From assembly GCA_009617715.1 (NCBI GenBank), contig VTFK01000227.1, positions 248,001 through 312,000 of the forward strand: DNA of 64,000 nt, read 5' to 3'. Each line of letters starts with the position of its first letter. The first letter of the stretch is position 1. The notes beneath the pieces were generated by a model that was not told the DNA's origin, searched no databases, and saw only the letters and a list, made by a program, of their open reading frames with translations. The position numbers and the translations under genes were made by a program. This document shows positions 1-12,400 of this stretch, piece by piece. The DNA comes from Plectrocnemia conspersa. Taxonomy: Eukaryota; Arthropoda; Insecta; Trichoptera; Polycentropodidae.

Positions 1-339
1 TGCAAAATAGCGACTTGGGATTGTGGACGACTGCCAAAATTTCGTAACTTGCAACGAGGCAAATCTGCTTTGGTAATCGGACATAACACGTTAATGTCTC
101 TCCATAATCAATTTAAAACTAATAATCGATGGACTGTGTAATAAAATATAAAAATTTACTTTGACAACACTAAAAGTTATAAAAATAAATAGTTATGTTT
201 ATATCAAAGGCGTAAAGTTAGATAGTTGGATAATTTAAAAATTATCCGACACATTTTATGCACTTATGTACTGTTAAAAAGTCATAATTATTTTAAAACA
301 CTTACATAAAAAAAATGCATTTTATTTTATTTATTTATT

Positions 340-660
340 TGTTGTAAATCTTCCGTTGCAAAATGACAGATGTTAGTCCAATGCGTTACAACGGCGTAAA
401 CATAATGAGCACAGTAGTGAGTCACTATGCACGACCTATTTAAATTTTATTTTAATTATTCATAACAATATTGATCCGTGAGATTAGGAAAATGTAGGAA
501 AACTTAATCTGTGATAATCGATCGAAATTAAAATTATATAATAATCTCTAATTCCAGTCTACCAGATACGGCTGAATTGGAAAACACTAGTGTTCATAAA
601 GTATTCGAAACCAGATGTTTAAAGAATTAGTCACCAACCTATTGAACATTTTTTTTGTAT
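340..660 (+). repeat. SINE-like interspersed repeat, copy 1
   Basis: The copy contains the family hallmarks in order: a segment around CCAATGCGTTACAACGG, then GAGTCACTATGCACGACCTA, then TCCGTGAGATTAGGAAAA, then a B-box-like segment (TTCGAAACCAGATGTTT). Related copies lie near 1840, 6665, 14230, 17200, 31590, 35840, 40110 and 42030 in both orientations. The last segment resembles a pol III B box, so a SINE is a reasonable inference. Ends are approximate. Confidence 0.55.
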
Positions 661-1799
661 TTGCTACTTAAAATACTCCCCCAACCACTGGCAAGAATCA
701 GGTAGATTGATATGTGTAAAATAAATGATATTTTAGGTTATAAATATAATATATAATATTTTTTAATTTTAAATAAAATAATAATAAATATCGTTTTTCT
801 AGATTTGTTTTAATTGTTAGAGTGTACTCTAATATCAAGTGTGGTATCTAACTTGCTCTTATATTTTTTTTGTGTCACTGGGTAGAAAAAATCCACCGAT
901 TTAACTTATTTGATTTTCTCAAAATCTATAATTCAAGAGTTATTTTATGGATACTTAACATCGACATCTGAGTTATACTCCTGTTAGAGATTTTCATATT
1001 CTAAAGTATTTATTTAATAACCCAATAATGACATTTTTATTAATTTTAGATTATTAATATTCCTTTTCAAATATCGTTTGATTATTATGAAGCTAAAAAC
1101 GTTTTATTTCTTTCATAACAAACAATATCTCAGATTTAAATTCTCATTATAAATATTTTAATCTCTTTTGTGGTGAAAATATTTATAGTAGAATATATTC
1201 GTTAAATAATTAATTTGACCCATTTCTGAAACGATCTGCTTATAAAGAATTCAATGTGCAAAAATAAGTATTATTTTATTAATGAAATATATAAAAAGCA
1301 AAAATATTTTAACAACGGTTTAACATTATTTTTGGATGCTGTTAACGTCAACTATTCCTAGTATTTAATCATAGTACAACTTAAATAATGCCCTCAATCA
1401 ATCAGTAATCTTAGCAAATCTAATAAATAGTCTCAATGTTATTATTTTATTAAATAAATAGATTGTTAATAAAAATATATTTAATAAGTAATTTATTTAA
1501 AAGAAAAATAAATTTAATCAAACCACGTTTTCATAATATTATTGTATGTTTTGATGCGATTAAGTATAAGCAAATCAATTTCAAGTGCTCTTAAATGGCG
1601 AAAAGATGTGTAATAATTCATAAATGCCTATAAATTATTAAAAAAAATATATTATATACTATAGAACGATTGACCAGTGGTGTAAAATAAGTTTAATAAA
1701 TAAATTTAAATCCCATACGGATCTAAGCGTTTTAAATTTTTTTTCGTGTTTAATGTTTAATATATAATTACAATTTTGATCGATTTTCACATATTATGT

Positions 1800-1990
1800 T
1801 TCCTAGATTTTCCCAATCTTAGAGATGAATAGGTCGTGCATAGATTTCATTAATTAAAAAAACAATGTCACTGATTTCAGTCTGGTGTTTCACAACTTAC
1901 TTAGTAGTTTTTGATTGTGTTAACACCGTTGTAACGCATTGGGCTAAAGCCTGACATGTTACAACGAAAAATTACCAATGAATAAAGAAA
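1800..1990 (-). repeat. SINE-like repeat, inverted copy
   Basis: Reverse-complement copy of the 340-660 family. It carries AATAGGTCGTGCATAG, a TTACTTAGTAGTTTTTGATT segment and TTGTAACGCATTGGGCTAA. Only the 5' two thirds of the family consensus is visible. Confidence 0.5.
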
Positions 1991-2074
1991 TATACAATTC
2001 TGTAATAATCGATGTTTTAAATGCATATCTAACATATTTTTAGATTTTTTAATTAGCTTACCACCATTTAACAT

Positions 2075-2323
2075 ATCGATGGCTTAAAGTATAAAATTGC
2101 TAACTCCATATTTGACAACTTACAGGAGAAACAAAAAACAAAATAAACAACTTGAACATAGGAAAATAAAACAATATCTCAAGTTTGTAGTGTTTAATTT
2201 GTGATTTTGGAAATAACAATTTTTTGAGCATGTGTATTTCGATTAAAGGTACAAGATGTTAGATTACTAAGTCATTTTCGCCCAAAATTGGAGTTAGCAA
2301 ATTTACATTTTAAGCCATCGATT
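2075..2323. mobile_element. TIR element (MITE-like), copy A
   Basis: Terminal inverted repeats of about 33 bp: ATCGATGGCTTAAAGTATAA running into TTGCTAACTCCA at the left, and the inverse (GGAGTTAGCAAATTTACA to TTTAAGCCATCGAT) at the right. The ~250-bp interior has no coding capacity. Further copies lie at 12146-12390 and 31044-31287. The segment just right of this copy (to about 2430) is also shared with the 12146 copy, so the TIR unit may sit inside a longer repeat. Confidence 0.65.
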
Positions 2324-2629
2324 TATCCTATTTTTTTGGGAAAAACTGTTTTTAAAAAAACAAGCATATATCTTTTGATTTTTTTAGTCCTGACTATTGA
2401 ACTTATCTGATATATTCATATTTATATCGATATGTATGTATAATATGTATATACTGGTATCTATAACATACATAGAATAACATCAAATTTATGCTATGCA
2501 ATGTTAATGAAGATTTTATATATTAAAAACTAAAATTATGGTATGGATATTCGCCATTTCTTATTGCTCAAAATGATTTTTTTATGTGTTTGTTGATGCA
2601 AACTATTATTATTAACTACACAATCGAGA

Positions 2630-3460
2630 GAATCGAATTTAAATTTACTTCTTTGTTTAACATTTGCTTAGGTGATACGATCGTGTTTTTTGCGCCCACA
2701 CTCTTATGCATGCCAATTTTTTTACTGAGTACTTCTATCGTCGAAAAAAAGTGCCAACATGAGAAGATTCCCAAGAAATCGATCTTGATTCAAGACTCTG
2801 AAATTCGAAAATGCATACGGGTCGTGAGAATTTTTTTAACACAATGGATGGAAAGTATTTCTCCTCGTGAGCTCATTGTCAATGGAAACCAAAGGCCGTC
2901 TGGGTGCACAGCTGACGAAAAAGAGTAAACACAAACACTTTTTACAATATGTACTGAGTGAATTCCGCGTGTAACGCGTCACTGATGCACTATGCAGCTG
3001 GAGAGCGATCTAAATTTGCTGCGTATGCAAATTCCTCAAGATAGGCGAGGAAAAATAGATTGAGCACGTTTCTTTGAGATAAGACGAAACTGATGATAAG
3101 CCTACGCGAGAGCCTATACTCGCATTGAAGATAAAGGTGTTAAAGATTTGGTGTAATATGGCGATAAGGCATTTTGCTAAATCAATGCTTATTGATCGTT
3201 CGTGACTCACGCCGATAACATAGTAATAAATAAATATTGTGTGACTAATGCGTGGGAATTCATAGAAACATTTGCGAATGCTTACAGTCGTATTGAAATG
3301 AGGAGTTTCGTCGTAGCCGATGGCGGTTAACATCAAGATCAAGGTTGATAAAAGTATAAATCTTTATAAAATATTCTATGCGATCCACAATGACGTATTT
3401 AGAGGTTGCAATACCGGTATTATCGATTTTTTCCAGTTCTATTTTCTTTTTCAAATCCGT
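2630..3460. other. Complex noncoding island, 5' region
   Basis: Less A/T-rich and less repetitive than its surroundings, with a CAGCTG E-box near 2995. Short open frames occur on both strands (the longest about 110 codons) but none shows a recognisable domain, and they overlap one another. A distal enhancer, an unrecognised exon or old mobile-element sequence are all possible. Confidence 0.25.
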
Positions 3461-5949
3461 ACATTTTGTTTGTTTTAAACGTTATCTCCATGGCTTATAA
3501 CTAAGAAAACGACCATGAATATATTGCTTCAAATAAAAGAATAAAATAATATATTTCCGTATTTTCAAAAATCTTATTTCCGACAATGTAATACATTAAA
3601 TAAATATACGAAATGGTTTTTATATACAGTTTTTATTAGTACTAGTAGACAACACAATAAACAATCAGCGTATAAAGTATTTTTAGAAGTACCTGAATGT
3701 AAGGAAAATTGTTCAAAAGCTTATATTAATTAAAACACAAAATATGGTAACTGGTCATAATTTAAGCAACTTAGGTGGAAATTTAGCACGCTTTTTTAAA
3801 TACAATTATATTTAAAAAAACATAAAGATGATAATTTCATTCAATATATTCTAAGAAAATGTTTCTACTAATGATATAAAAAAAAACAGTTTTAAATCAA
3901 ACAAAATAGAATTGTTATTCCAGATCGTTCCAAAGTAATTTACAAGTTTCTGTTAAATTTCTAAAATGCTGCAACAGTAAAATAATTCAACAATTATTTA
4001 TGACTAATTAGCTTTTGTAGAGTTTTATTTTGTTACGTCGTATCATAATCGATATTTGGTGCTTCACCTGTGATGTTGCGATGTAAAATGAACAATAAGA
4101 AAACCATTTATATAATATATTATATTAAGTCAATTTTAGTCAGGGTGAATTGGTTTTTATAGCAGCTTAAAGTGGATTTCTTAGAATAAACTCGTTCTCG
4201 CATTTAAATATGTATTCAGTATCTTCACAATCAACTTTGTGTATTCAAATTTTACATATAGGGCTAACAACCGTGTGTTTTAAAAGCCCGTTAGTGGTTC
4301 TGTTGTTATTTAAATAATTATTTATGTACCTACCTACATACTAGTGTTTTAAAAAATTGCGATGTCTTATAAATTCACAGTAGATTATTCTGTAAAAATC
4401 ATAAGTTCTTAAGAATAATTTTTTTTTTTTAAATTATTGATTCAGATTGGTGCAGCTTAAACATAGCTCAATCTTCAAAATCATAATGGCTCTTAATAAC
4501 TAACAAGTTTCCATTCGCAACATTGAAAAAGTCGTTAGTGCCATTAACGAGATACAACACCAACTGCAACACGAGCAAACAGTTATTGAATTTCAACAAT
4601 CTAACAGTACAATCAAAGAAGCATTTTTTGCAGATCACAATAAACGTGTGTACACAAGTATAGTAATTTATAAAGAATTTGAGAATGTGCATCTTTGGAT
4701 CTATTTACACATACCGCACCTGGTCGTCGCTCGTTATATGAGGTGAAGCACATCCATCAACAATGACTAATCGTATATTACGATCACTTTCGACACTCTA
4801 CTGTACATATACTGCGTGGGCTTATTAAAAACGACCCAACAATGACAAACAATTCGAAGCAAATTCAACAAAGTCCACCCAAACGTGTAAATTTATCGAG
4901 GCAAGATTTCGCATTGTTCAACAATGTGAACATAATCTGGTTTTATAGTCAGTACTCCAAATTCGAAAGCAATTGTTGCCAAAAATCGAAACCGGAGCAT
5001 CTCAAACTGTTCACACGTCGGACAAAACAATGTTGTGGTGTGCATAATAATTAAAATTGGGCGAGTATTTTGTTCGCCTTTCACGCATTAAATTCTATTG
5101 TATTGAGGTAATATATTATTATAAAGCTCTTAATAAAATATTTATAGTAGAACAACGTTTAGAAAACAGTAATAAAAAAATAGTAGTAGTATCAACACGT
5201 ACGTATTTTTTTCAAATTCTAGGCAGAACTAATCGAAACATCATTTGTTATAAATTAAAGAACAAGAATATATCGCTGCGCGGTCAAATAACGCACATTA
5301 ACAAAATACACGAATGAAATTATAGTCTTTTAGAAAAATATTCTCGTTGTGGGACATTTTTATCTTACAACTAAAATAGTATTTCAATAAAAATCTTAAA
5401 ATTCCATTTTTTGAGAAAAAATATAGCATAAAACTTTTATCAATTTATTTTGTATTGTATGGACTTTTTAATTAGTTATATTATTATATATTTATACTAA
5501 AAATCTCGTGCCTATTGAGTTTGTTTACATAAAACATATATTTTTACTTTCACTTTGGCCTCCCCTGGTATATATCTATTATCATAATATGTGATATTTT
5601 TCTGTTATTAACCACGTAAAGAATTTCTTTTGTGTTAAAATACATCACGAATAGGTATCATCACGTGCATTGATAAAACCTTTTTTTTGTTACACCACAT
5701 AGAAATATATACCATTTTAGAATAGAAAGAAAAAAGTAGAAACGCCGTCGTTGTATGACAACATTATCACAATCGTTATCATTACAACGGTGTTCGAACA
5801 CAAGTTACGATATTTCTCAACTCCAAAAGCCCTACACATAAAATTACGAACACAAGGCAGGTAGTATACAAAGTGACTCACTGTAAAAAATGTTTTTCTT
5901 TAGTTTCGATATCAAAAGCGAGGTGTGCTCGCGGGAAGATGTCAAACGC

Positions 5950-5998
5950 GCGTCAGTCTTTATACTGGCGATGTTTGAGAAGGTCGTGTTCAGTCTTT
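5950..5998 (+). promoter_or_regulatory. Candidate core promoter (TATA + initiator)
   Basis: TTTATACT at about 5958-5965 lies about 30 bp upstream of TTCAGTCT, whose TCAGT core is at 5990-5994. TCAGT is the arthropod initiator consensus. A second TCAGT lies at 5953-5957. The sequence around it is locally richer in CG (GCTCGCGGGAAG, AACGCGCG) than the flanks. A donor-quality splice site follows about 65 bp on. I infer the Zasp52 transcription start here; there is no direct evidence. Confidence 0.4.
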
Positions 5999-6059
5999 CC
6001 GTGTGTTTGGCCTTAAACATAAAACAGTGTTATTGATATATATATATACATACATACAG
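5992..6059 (+). other. Zasp52: Candidate noncoding first exon of Zasp52
   Basis: The segment runs from the TCAGT initiator to ACATACAG|GTGAGTAAT, a near-perfect 5' splice site with GT at 6060-6061. The coding exon at 9368 begins one base after a good acceptor (TTTTTTTCTTGTACAG|A), so at least one upstream 5'UTR exon must exist; this is the best candidate I found. The implied 5'UTR intron would be 6060-9366. Other first exons remain possible. Confidence 0.4.
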
Positions 6060-9000
6060 GTGAGTAATATTATTGTTTTGAAATTAGACACAAGTTTATT
6101 TTCAATATGTTTATGTGGAGGAACAGTTACCAAAAACTTCCTATTGACAATGTTATCTTTATTTATAAACTATATAACTAGGCGACTTATTTATTCGAAG
6201 TATCAATACAAAAATATGTGTTCTTTTTGCGAAAAGTATTAATTGAGATATTTATTACAAAATTTCTTCAAAACTTATAATTATGTTTTATTAAAATGTT
6301 GCAGTTAATCTAATAATACCATAATATTACACTAACTTTTTTATTGTTTTAGATACCCTTTTGAAGTTAAATTTTATATATACAATGTATTATACATTGT
6401 ATTACATATAGCACTCGGTTCAGGAATATTTTTATTATTTTTTATATAATTTCTGTTCAAGAAAAGAAAGCTAATTTGTGCTAAAAAAATATTTGGGTTG
6501 TGATTTGTATTATGGTTGTGGATAATTGGCAGTTTTTAGTTTGTAAAATTAATTTTACAATTATTTAAATTTTTGCATATAATGAATAATCAACATATAT
6601 TTTATTATATAAATATGATATTATATTGACATATGTAGCTCCTTTTTAAATAACCATCACGTTATTCCTCCGTGAGATTAGGAAAGTCTAGAAAAACAAA
6701 CCACTAATTTCGATCTCACATACAAGATTGAATTAAAAAAACACTTGAGCTCATCAATAGAAAAATTTAATTCCTCAAAAAACAAAGTGGTATTTTTGTT
6801 GTAGAGCCACTCACTTCCAATATTAGGGAAAAGCAATTTAAAAGTTAAAACAGTATAATCAAAAATTATAAATCAATAACAAGTCTAAGTCCCAAAAGTC
6901 GTCCTAGTTTTCAAAGTGGTAAATTCTGTGTAATTCATATAAGGTTTTTCAATGGGTCATGATGGTCTATAAATATATTATTTATCAAAAATATGTATGT
7001 ATATACATATGTTTAGCCTTTTAATTCCTGTGATGTACACCGAGTATACATGTCATTTCTTATGTGATTATCTCATATGTATATTTAAATTTAAAAAAGT
7101 CATATTTTTGGTATTTCTCCGCAATACACTTAAATAATTAATTTACCAAGTACAATATATAAATAATTATCGGGCGTAACAAAAATAAATATTTTGGCAA
7201 AAATTATTATTCATAATTATTATTCAAAAATTATATAAATAATAATTCAAATTCACTAATACAGACAATCGTATGAACCAGTTGGAGTTTTCGCTTCGTA
7301 TACTATTTAAATACGACATTATTTTCGTATTTTTAAATATGGCGTTTCTGCAAATTTTAATTTGCTTAAGAAAATATCCAATAATTTAAAGCCCCTGGCG
7401 TGTGCCTCTACTTCGAGAGGCAAGGTCATTTTCAGCATTTATGTATTAAATAATTATCATTTTATTGTTTCTACATTTTAAATCACTATTTTTATTACAA
7501 ATTCACAAATGTACACTGAGTGTACATCACCGGAGCGCGTGGCACCATAAAGGGAATACTAATGCTTCTTACTCCTATTATAGGAATGCATTATATGTTA
7601 AACAAAAATGTGCACTATTCCACGTAAATTGTTCCAGTTCCTCGTAGATATCGCAGAAAACATCACGCGTATTAAAATAAAATATGCAATCTTTCCATGA
7701 TTTGCACACTTACTAATGAATAATTTAATGAAAAATGGGCATTAAATATTAAAAACATATTATAAAATAATATATTTTATATAATTAAATCAATTTGTCA
7801 TTATATAAGTCGGCGCCGTCGCAGTGGGAACGCTCGGTAACGAGCGTTCCCACTACGACGGCGCCGATACGATTCTATTGCTTTTGACGTGATTTTTTTT
7901 ATTTCTGTTTTTGCGCTCTCTTATTGTTCAAAATTTGGTTTTGATATACTTCATTCGATTATCATTCAGTGTATGTTTTAATATGAACGCTAGAACACAC
8001 TTCGTTACTACGGATTTTATCATTATCATTCAGTTCATGCGGCACCCTATTTTTATTTTAATTATTGGTCGATAACGTTAAATTACCTAACAATCGTGCA
8101 AGCTCTCAAATTGTAGAGCGTTGTTATGTTTCTACTTATGTTTTCAGTTGTTCAGTATCAACTAATGAAAGATTTTCCATGATTTTTTTCATCTTGAATG
8201 CCATTTTCTTCAAGTTTTTCTCAAAATATCCACATCAAAAGCATTATTCAATCTAAGAGCAGTTTGTAGTTTTGTTTGTTTGTTAAACTGTAAAATTAAT
8301 GATAATCATACTGTAGAATAAATGACAATAAAAAGTTTACAATCAGTTTCTGTTCATACAAAATTATTTTATACCTTTACTTCAATACCTCGGCTTCCAT
8401 AAATTGTCACAGGTTTGAGGGGATCAGTGGAGTTGTGACAGTTTGAAATAGACAGGAATCTAGCTCAATGAAATCTTGTGATATATGGGGGGATGGAGAG
8501 AGGGTAAAAATTCATGAAAATCCTGTGACATCATTTAAGGAAGCCGCCTAACCAAATTAAATATTAGTACCCTATGTCAAAAAGTGCATATAAAAAATAA
8601 AATCCCTCTTTTCATTTTTTGCCTTTCCTAATTATTGTTATTAAAAAACACATATTTATTTACATTAAAATAAATTAATATATTGGCATAATTTTATTTA
8701 TGTCTCATACTAGTGTCTGAAAATATCTGAAAATAAAATAAACACGAACATCTCATCAATAACGTCAAAGTGGCAATTTGCACGCGTGCGTTTATTTTCA
8801 TCGCGCGCCGCAGATTGAGAATCGCTGTCGTAATAATTAATGATAATAATAATAGTGGCATCGCGCTCGAAACTGCACTGGTCGCCATTGTTGGTGCAAC
8901 GCGCGTCCGTTGCGGTCTTAACACGACGATTCACGGTCAACTTTATTTACTTAATTTGAAATATTATAACTGGTCATTAGTTTTAATTATTCAGATAAAC

Positions 9001-9366
9001 ACATTTAGACCAAAAGCGTGCATGTGATATTAATTTGAATGTGCGTTTATTATTGTATTTTCATAAACATATTGTAAAACAATATATTTATTTGTTTTTT
9101 TAAATATTATTAAATGTAAGCTCAATAAATGAATAGTATGATAGTTAAACCTTTTGATAGGTGATTGTGAAGTAATCAACGATATTTATTTAGTTGATTA
9201 TATCTCATAACCACATCCTTACTTTTGCGGTCGAGCTTTCAATTAATAATGTAAACTAAGATATTTTAAAAATCGCACTCGTGTTGTTTGTGCATACATT
9301 GTGGGCGTAAAAGCAAATGTCGTTGCTTTTGTAAACATACTGACGAAGTGTTTTTTTCTTGTACAG
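6060..9366 (+). other. Zasp52: Putative 5'UTR intron
   Basis: AT-rich DNA ending in the polypyrimidine tract and acceptor TTTTTTTCTTGTACAG. It contains a partial SINE-like copy (6665-6780), a hairpin TACAATGTA-TTA-TACATTGTA near 6384-6404, the foldback element at 7810-7943 and a G/C-richer island at 8755-8945 with a GCACGCGTGC palindrome. Short overlapping open frames at 8694-9027 lie in that island and show no domain. Confidence 0.4.
7810..7943. mobile_element. Foldback element, left arm truncated
   Basis: A 58-bp near-perfect palindrome at 7810-7867 centred on GGAACGCTCGGTAACGAGCG is followed by the right arm (CTTTTGACGTGA, then TTTTTGCGCTCTCTTATTG, then CAAAATTTGGTTTT). The same arms form the full-length copy at 18259-18493. 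The left arm here stops at TCGGCGCCG. Confidence 0.6.
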
Positions 9367-9367
9367 A

Positions 9368-9472
9368 ATGGCGCAGCTGATCAACGTCAGATTGACGAGG
9401 CCTGAAAATTGCCCTCTTGGATTCAGGATCCATGGCGGCAAGGACTTCGGAACTCCTCTCGTCATCCAAAAG
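9368..9472 (+). CDS. Zasp52: Zasp52 exon 1: start codon and PDZ N-terminus
   Basis: Thirty-five codons from ATG (9368) to a phase-0 donor AAG|GTAAGAAA. The peptide MAQLINVRLTR then CPLGFRIHGG and DFGTPLVIQK is the first PDZ beta strand, the carboxylate-binding loop (PLGF in the place of the usual GLGF/PWGF) and strand beta-B. The acceptor TTGTACAG at 9366 lies one base before the ATG, so the start codon opens the exon and an upstream noncoding exon is required. The in-frame TTG three codons upstream lies in the intron and is not the start. Confidence 0.95.
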
Positions 9473-12400
9473 GTAAGAAAACGGCAACTTTCTCCCATCA
9501 ACGTTTTAAAAGCATTTTTGTTTTATCGCTTTCGACACCATCGCTGGAAAGCATTTCGCAATTGCGATATGCGAATTTTGAGAAACGGTTTGTCAATACT
9601 GACTGCTTTGATTCCGAGCCGGAGATTGCGCCGATAAGATCGATTAATTATTCATCTCGGCACAACACGAACGAGGATAATAGAGTGTAATTGCGCCCCG
9701 AGGTGAATATCTTACTTGCAAAAAATGCTCATTTCCTCCTCTTTGTTTCCGCTGCGAATCGACTCCCAGGGTGGTTAGAATTCCATTTCAAATCTTGAAA
9801 GTCATCAGTTTCCACATCGCTGATCACAATTGCGTTTTTTCAACGTCTACTCTACATCCACCCTTTGAATTCTATGATACTAAAAAATAATTTAATTATA
9901 CACGTGTGCGTCTATTATTATATCCTTCTCGTCTACCGATCAAATAAAGTAAGCCGTACGGCACAAGAGTGATGCTATTGTCTACACTGCCAGTCAGAAT
10001 GACCGATTGGTGACATTTCGAGTCCATTAGCGCAGCGCTATGATTTGGAAAACAAAAGTGGCATTATTTCATTGTACAATTGCAACATGTCTATAATTGG
10101 AAATGGTTTACGCAGTATTATATATTTTTATTTTTAAAAGTTCAACTACTTTTTTAACATCCAATTGTTTTGTGTCCACTTAAGCGTACGAACGAATACA
10201 ATCCAATGGTTTCCCGTTCCCATTCGCAGAATTAGTAACCGAAGAGCTATATTTAGCTCAGGAACCAGTCGACAAAAAAAAAAACATCCTGCGGGTTCAA
10301 GTTCAATATACTTTTGCACGCGCCGAGAATTGAAGCATTGCGAATATTTAGTGCATCGTTTCGAAAGCTCGTTCGTTCGTTACGACGTCCGGTCAAATCG
10401 TGGAATGGCGCCAAATAGTGTGGTAATCATAACTCAGAGTGGCTCTCACGATGACGTAGCACTGCGTCCGTGGTCCATGGCACGGAAACTGAGCTTCGGA
10501 CGAGATTTCCATCGAAAGTTGTAACATGAAACACAGTGGAAGAGCAACAAGCTGGGCTTTTTGCGATATGAGTCACTTCATTTATATCTTATGTCTAGGT
10601 CTGGACAGAATTAACTATGATCCGGCACTTCTAGTTAACCCTGTTGCTTCGCAGCATCATTTAATAATTAAAAGCATTTCCTCTGCGAACTTTCGTAATT
10701 ATATTGCAAGATTTGATTGAAGTGCTTCGTCATTCTAGACATGAAAAGTTCTTTATTGCTTGTGTATCACGTCATATATTTTTAATGGTTCGATTTCCAA
10801 TAGCCTAAATATATTATATATGAAGCAAATATATTACGCTGGACGTTAGGATGAAATGTGTTTTAGGTTAAAATTTGAGAAAGTTCTTGAGAATTATTTA
10901 AAAACATTTCGATTGACTAGTGTATGTATCAGATTTTTTTTGCATTTTGTAAATTTCCTGACAATAAAAAAATATAGAAGATTATACCTAGCTCAGACAT
11001 TTTTATTTTGGTTTAATTTTTGTTCTGAAAAATGTTTTATTCGACTATTCATGTTGTCGTAACAGATAACACAGAACAAACTTATTCTATGACTTTTTGG
11101 GATTTATTCAGTTCGTACCGTAGCCACTACACTCTATTTGCGTTAACACCGTCAGTTCGAGAGCTATCAATATTATTCAGAAATTCATAATAAAATGAAA
11201 TAATATTAAAAATGTTACTATCTTCACTGTTTCGTCGATGAAGTTGATACCTTCCATTCCGGAATATAAGATGCATACTCAGACCATATGGCTCTCTGAA
11301 TTCTGAAAAGTTGCCTGGGACATTTTTCGCTGTATCTTTCGCCATCTTGACGACAAACGTAATACACCCTATCTGACCCCTATACATTAATTTTACTTTT
11401 ATCTGAGAGCGTTACTCTTCTTCAATCTAAAACAATATAGCTTTTGTATTGATTGGCCCATTTCATGCATTTTTTCGGTCAATAATGTTTTTTGGCATAT
11501 TTACGACTGCATAAATACATTTCTCAAAACCACATATATGGGTTGTCCATGTTTATTTATTCATCAAATACCGATTGGCATAATCTACGGCAGTTTTACG
11601 CCTATCAAATAAACACATTCGTATCATTTGATCTTCACCAAAGGTATTTTTTTTAATCTTCACCCGATTTATTACACCCATTGTCATATTTTTTATAAAA
11701 TGGCTTTTCACTAATGGTTGGTTTAAACTAACAGACTAATTTTTTCTTGTTGGTAACCTAATTGCCGAATACATAATAATATGTATTTTTGAACGATTTG
11801 GCGTTATATTTTTTATAAATATTTTCACTACCAAATCTGACAGTCAATAACCACTCAAAATGATTGATAAAAAGATTACCCCGGATTACACGCATTTTTT
11901 AAACGCTACTGTATGTATAAGCCCCTATAAACATATTTTATATATTTTGAAATCGATTTGTATATTTTACAATTCTATAACTTTATGCTTCTTCAGAATC
12001 GGGATAGAAAACCAAGTTAAATCAGTCATCTTTAGTTATTTATATTCGGGATTACAAACCAAATAGTTCCTCAATATCATAGTTAAAAAATCATGACAAC
12101 CATTCTGATAAATTTTAATTGAGCGATTTTACTATATTTTTTATTATCGATGATTTAAAATGTAAAATTGCTGACTCCATATTAAACAAATTTACAGTAG
12201 AAACCAAAAAAACTAAATAGACAACTTGAAAATAGGAAAATAAACAATATCTCAAGTTTGTAGGGTTTAATAGGAGATTTTGGAGATAGTATTTTTGAGC
12301 TTGTGTATTTTTATTAAAGGTACAAGATGACATTAATATGTTGTTTTAACTCAATAGTGGAGTTTGAAAATTAAACTTTAAACCATCGATATATACTATT

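Larger units (their letters stand above)
1..5900. other. Upstream AT-rich region
   Basis: No recognisable gene. The stretch holds SINE-like copies (about 340-660 and 1800-1990), a TIR element (2075-2323) and an island of more balanced composition at 2630-3460. A 114-codon open frame at 2584-2928 resembles no family I know and has no convincing gene context. The rest is A/T-rich with long A and T runs. Distal regulatory DNA for the Zasp52 gene downstream is possible but nothing proves it. Confidence 0.5.

Noticed and set aside
2584..2928. 114-codon open frame
   Set aside because: No domain and no gene context; the 5' half is hydrophobic and A/T-driven.
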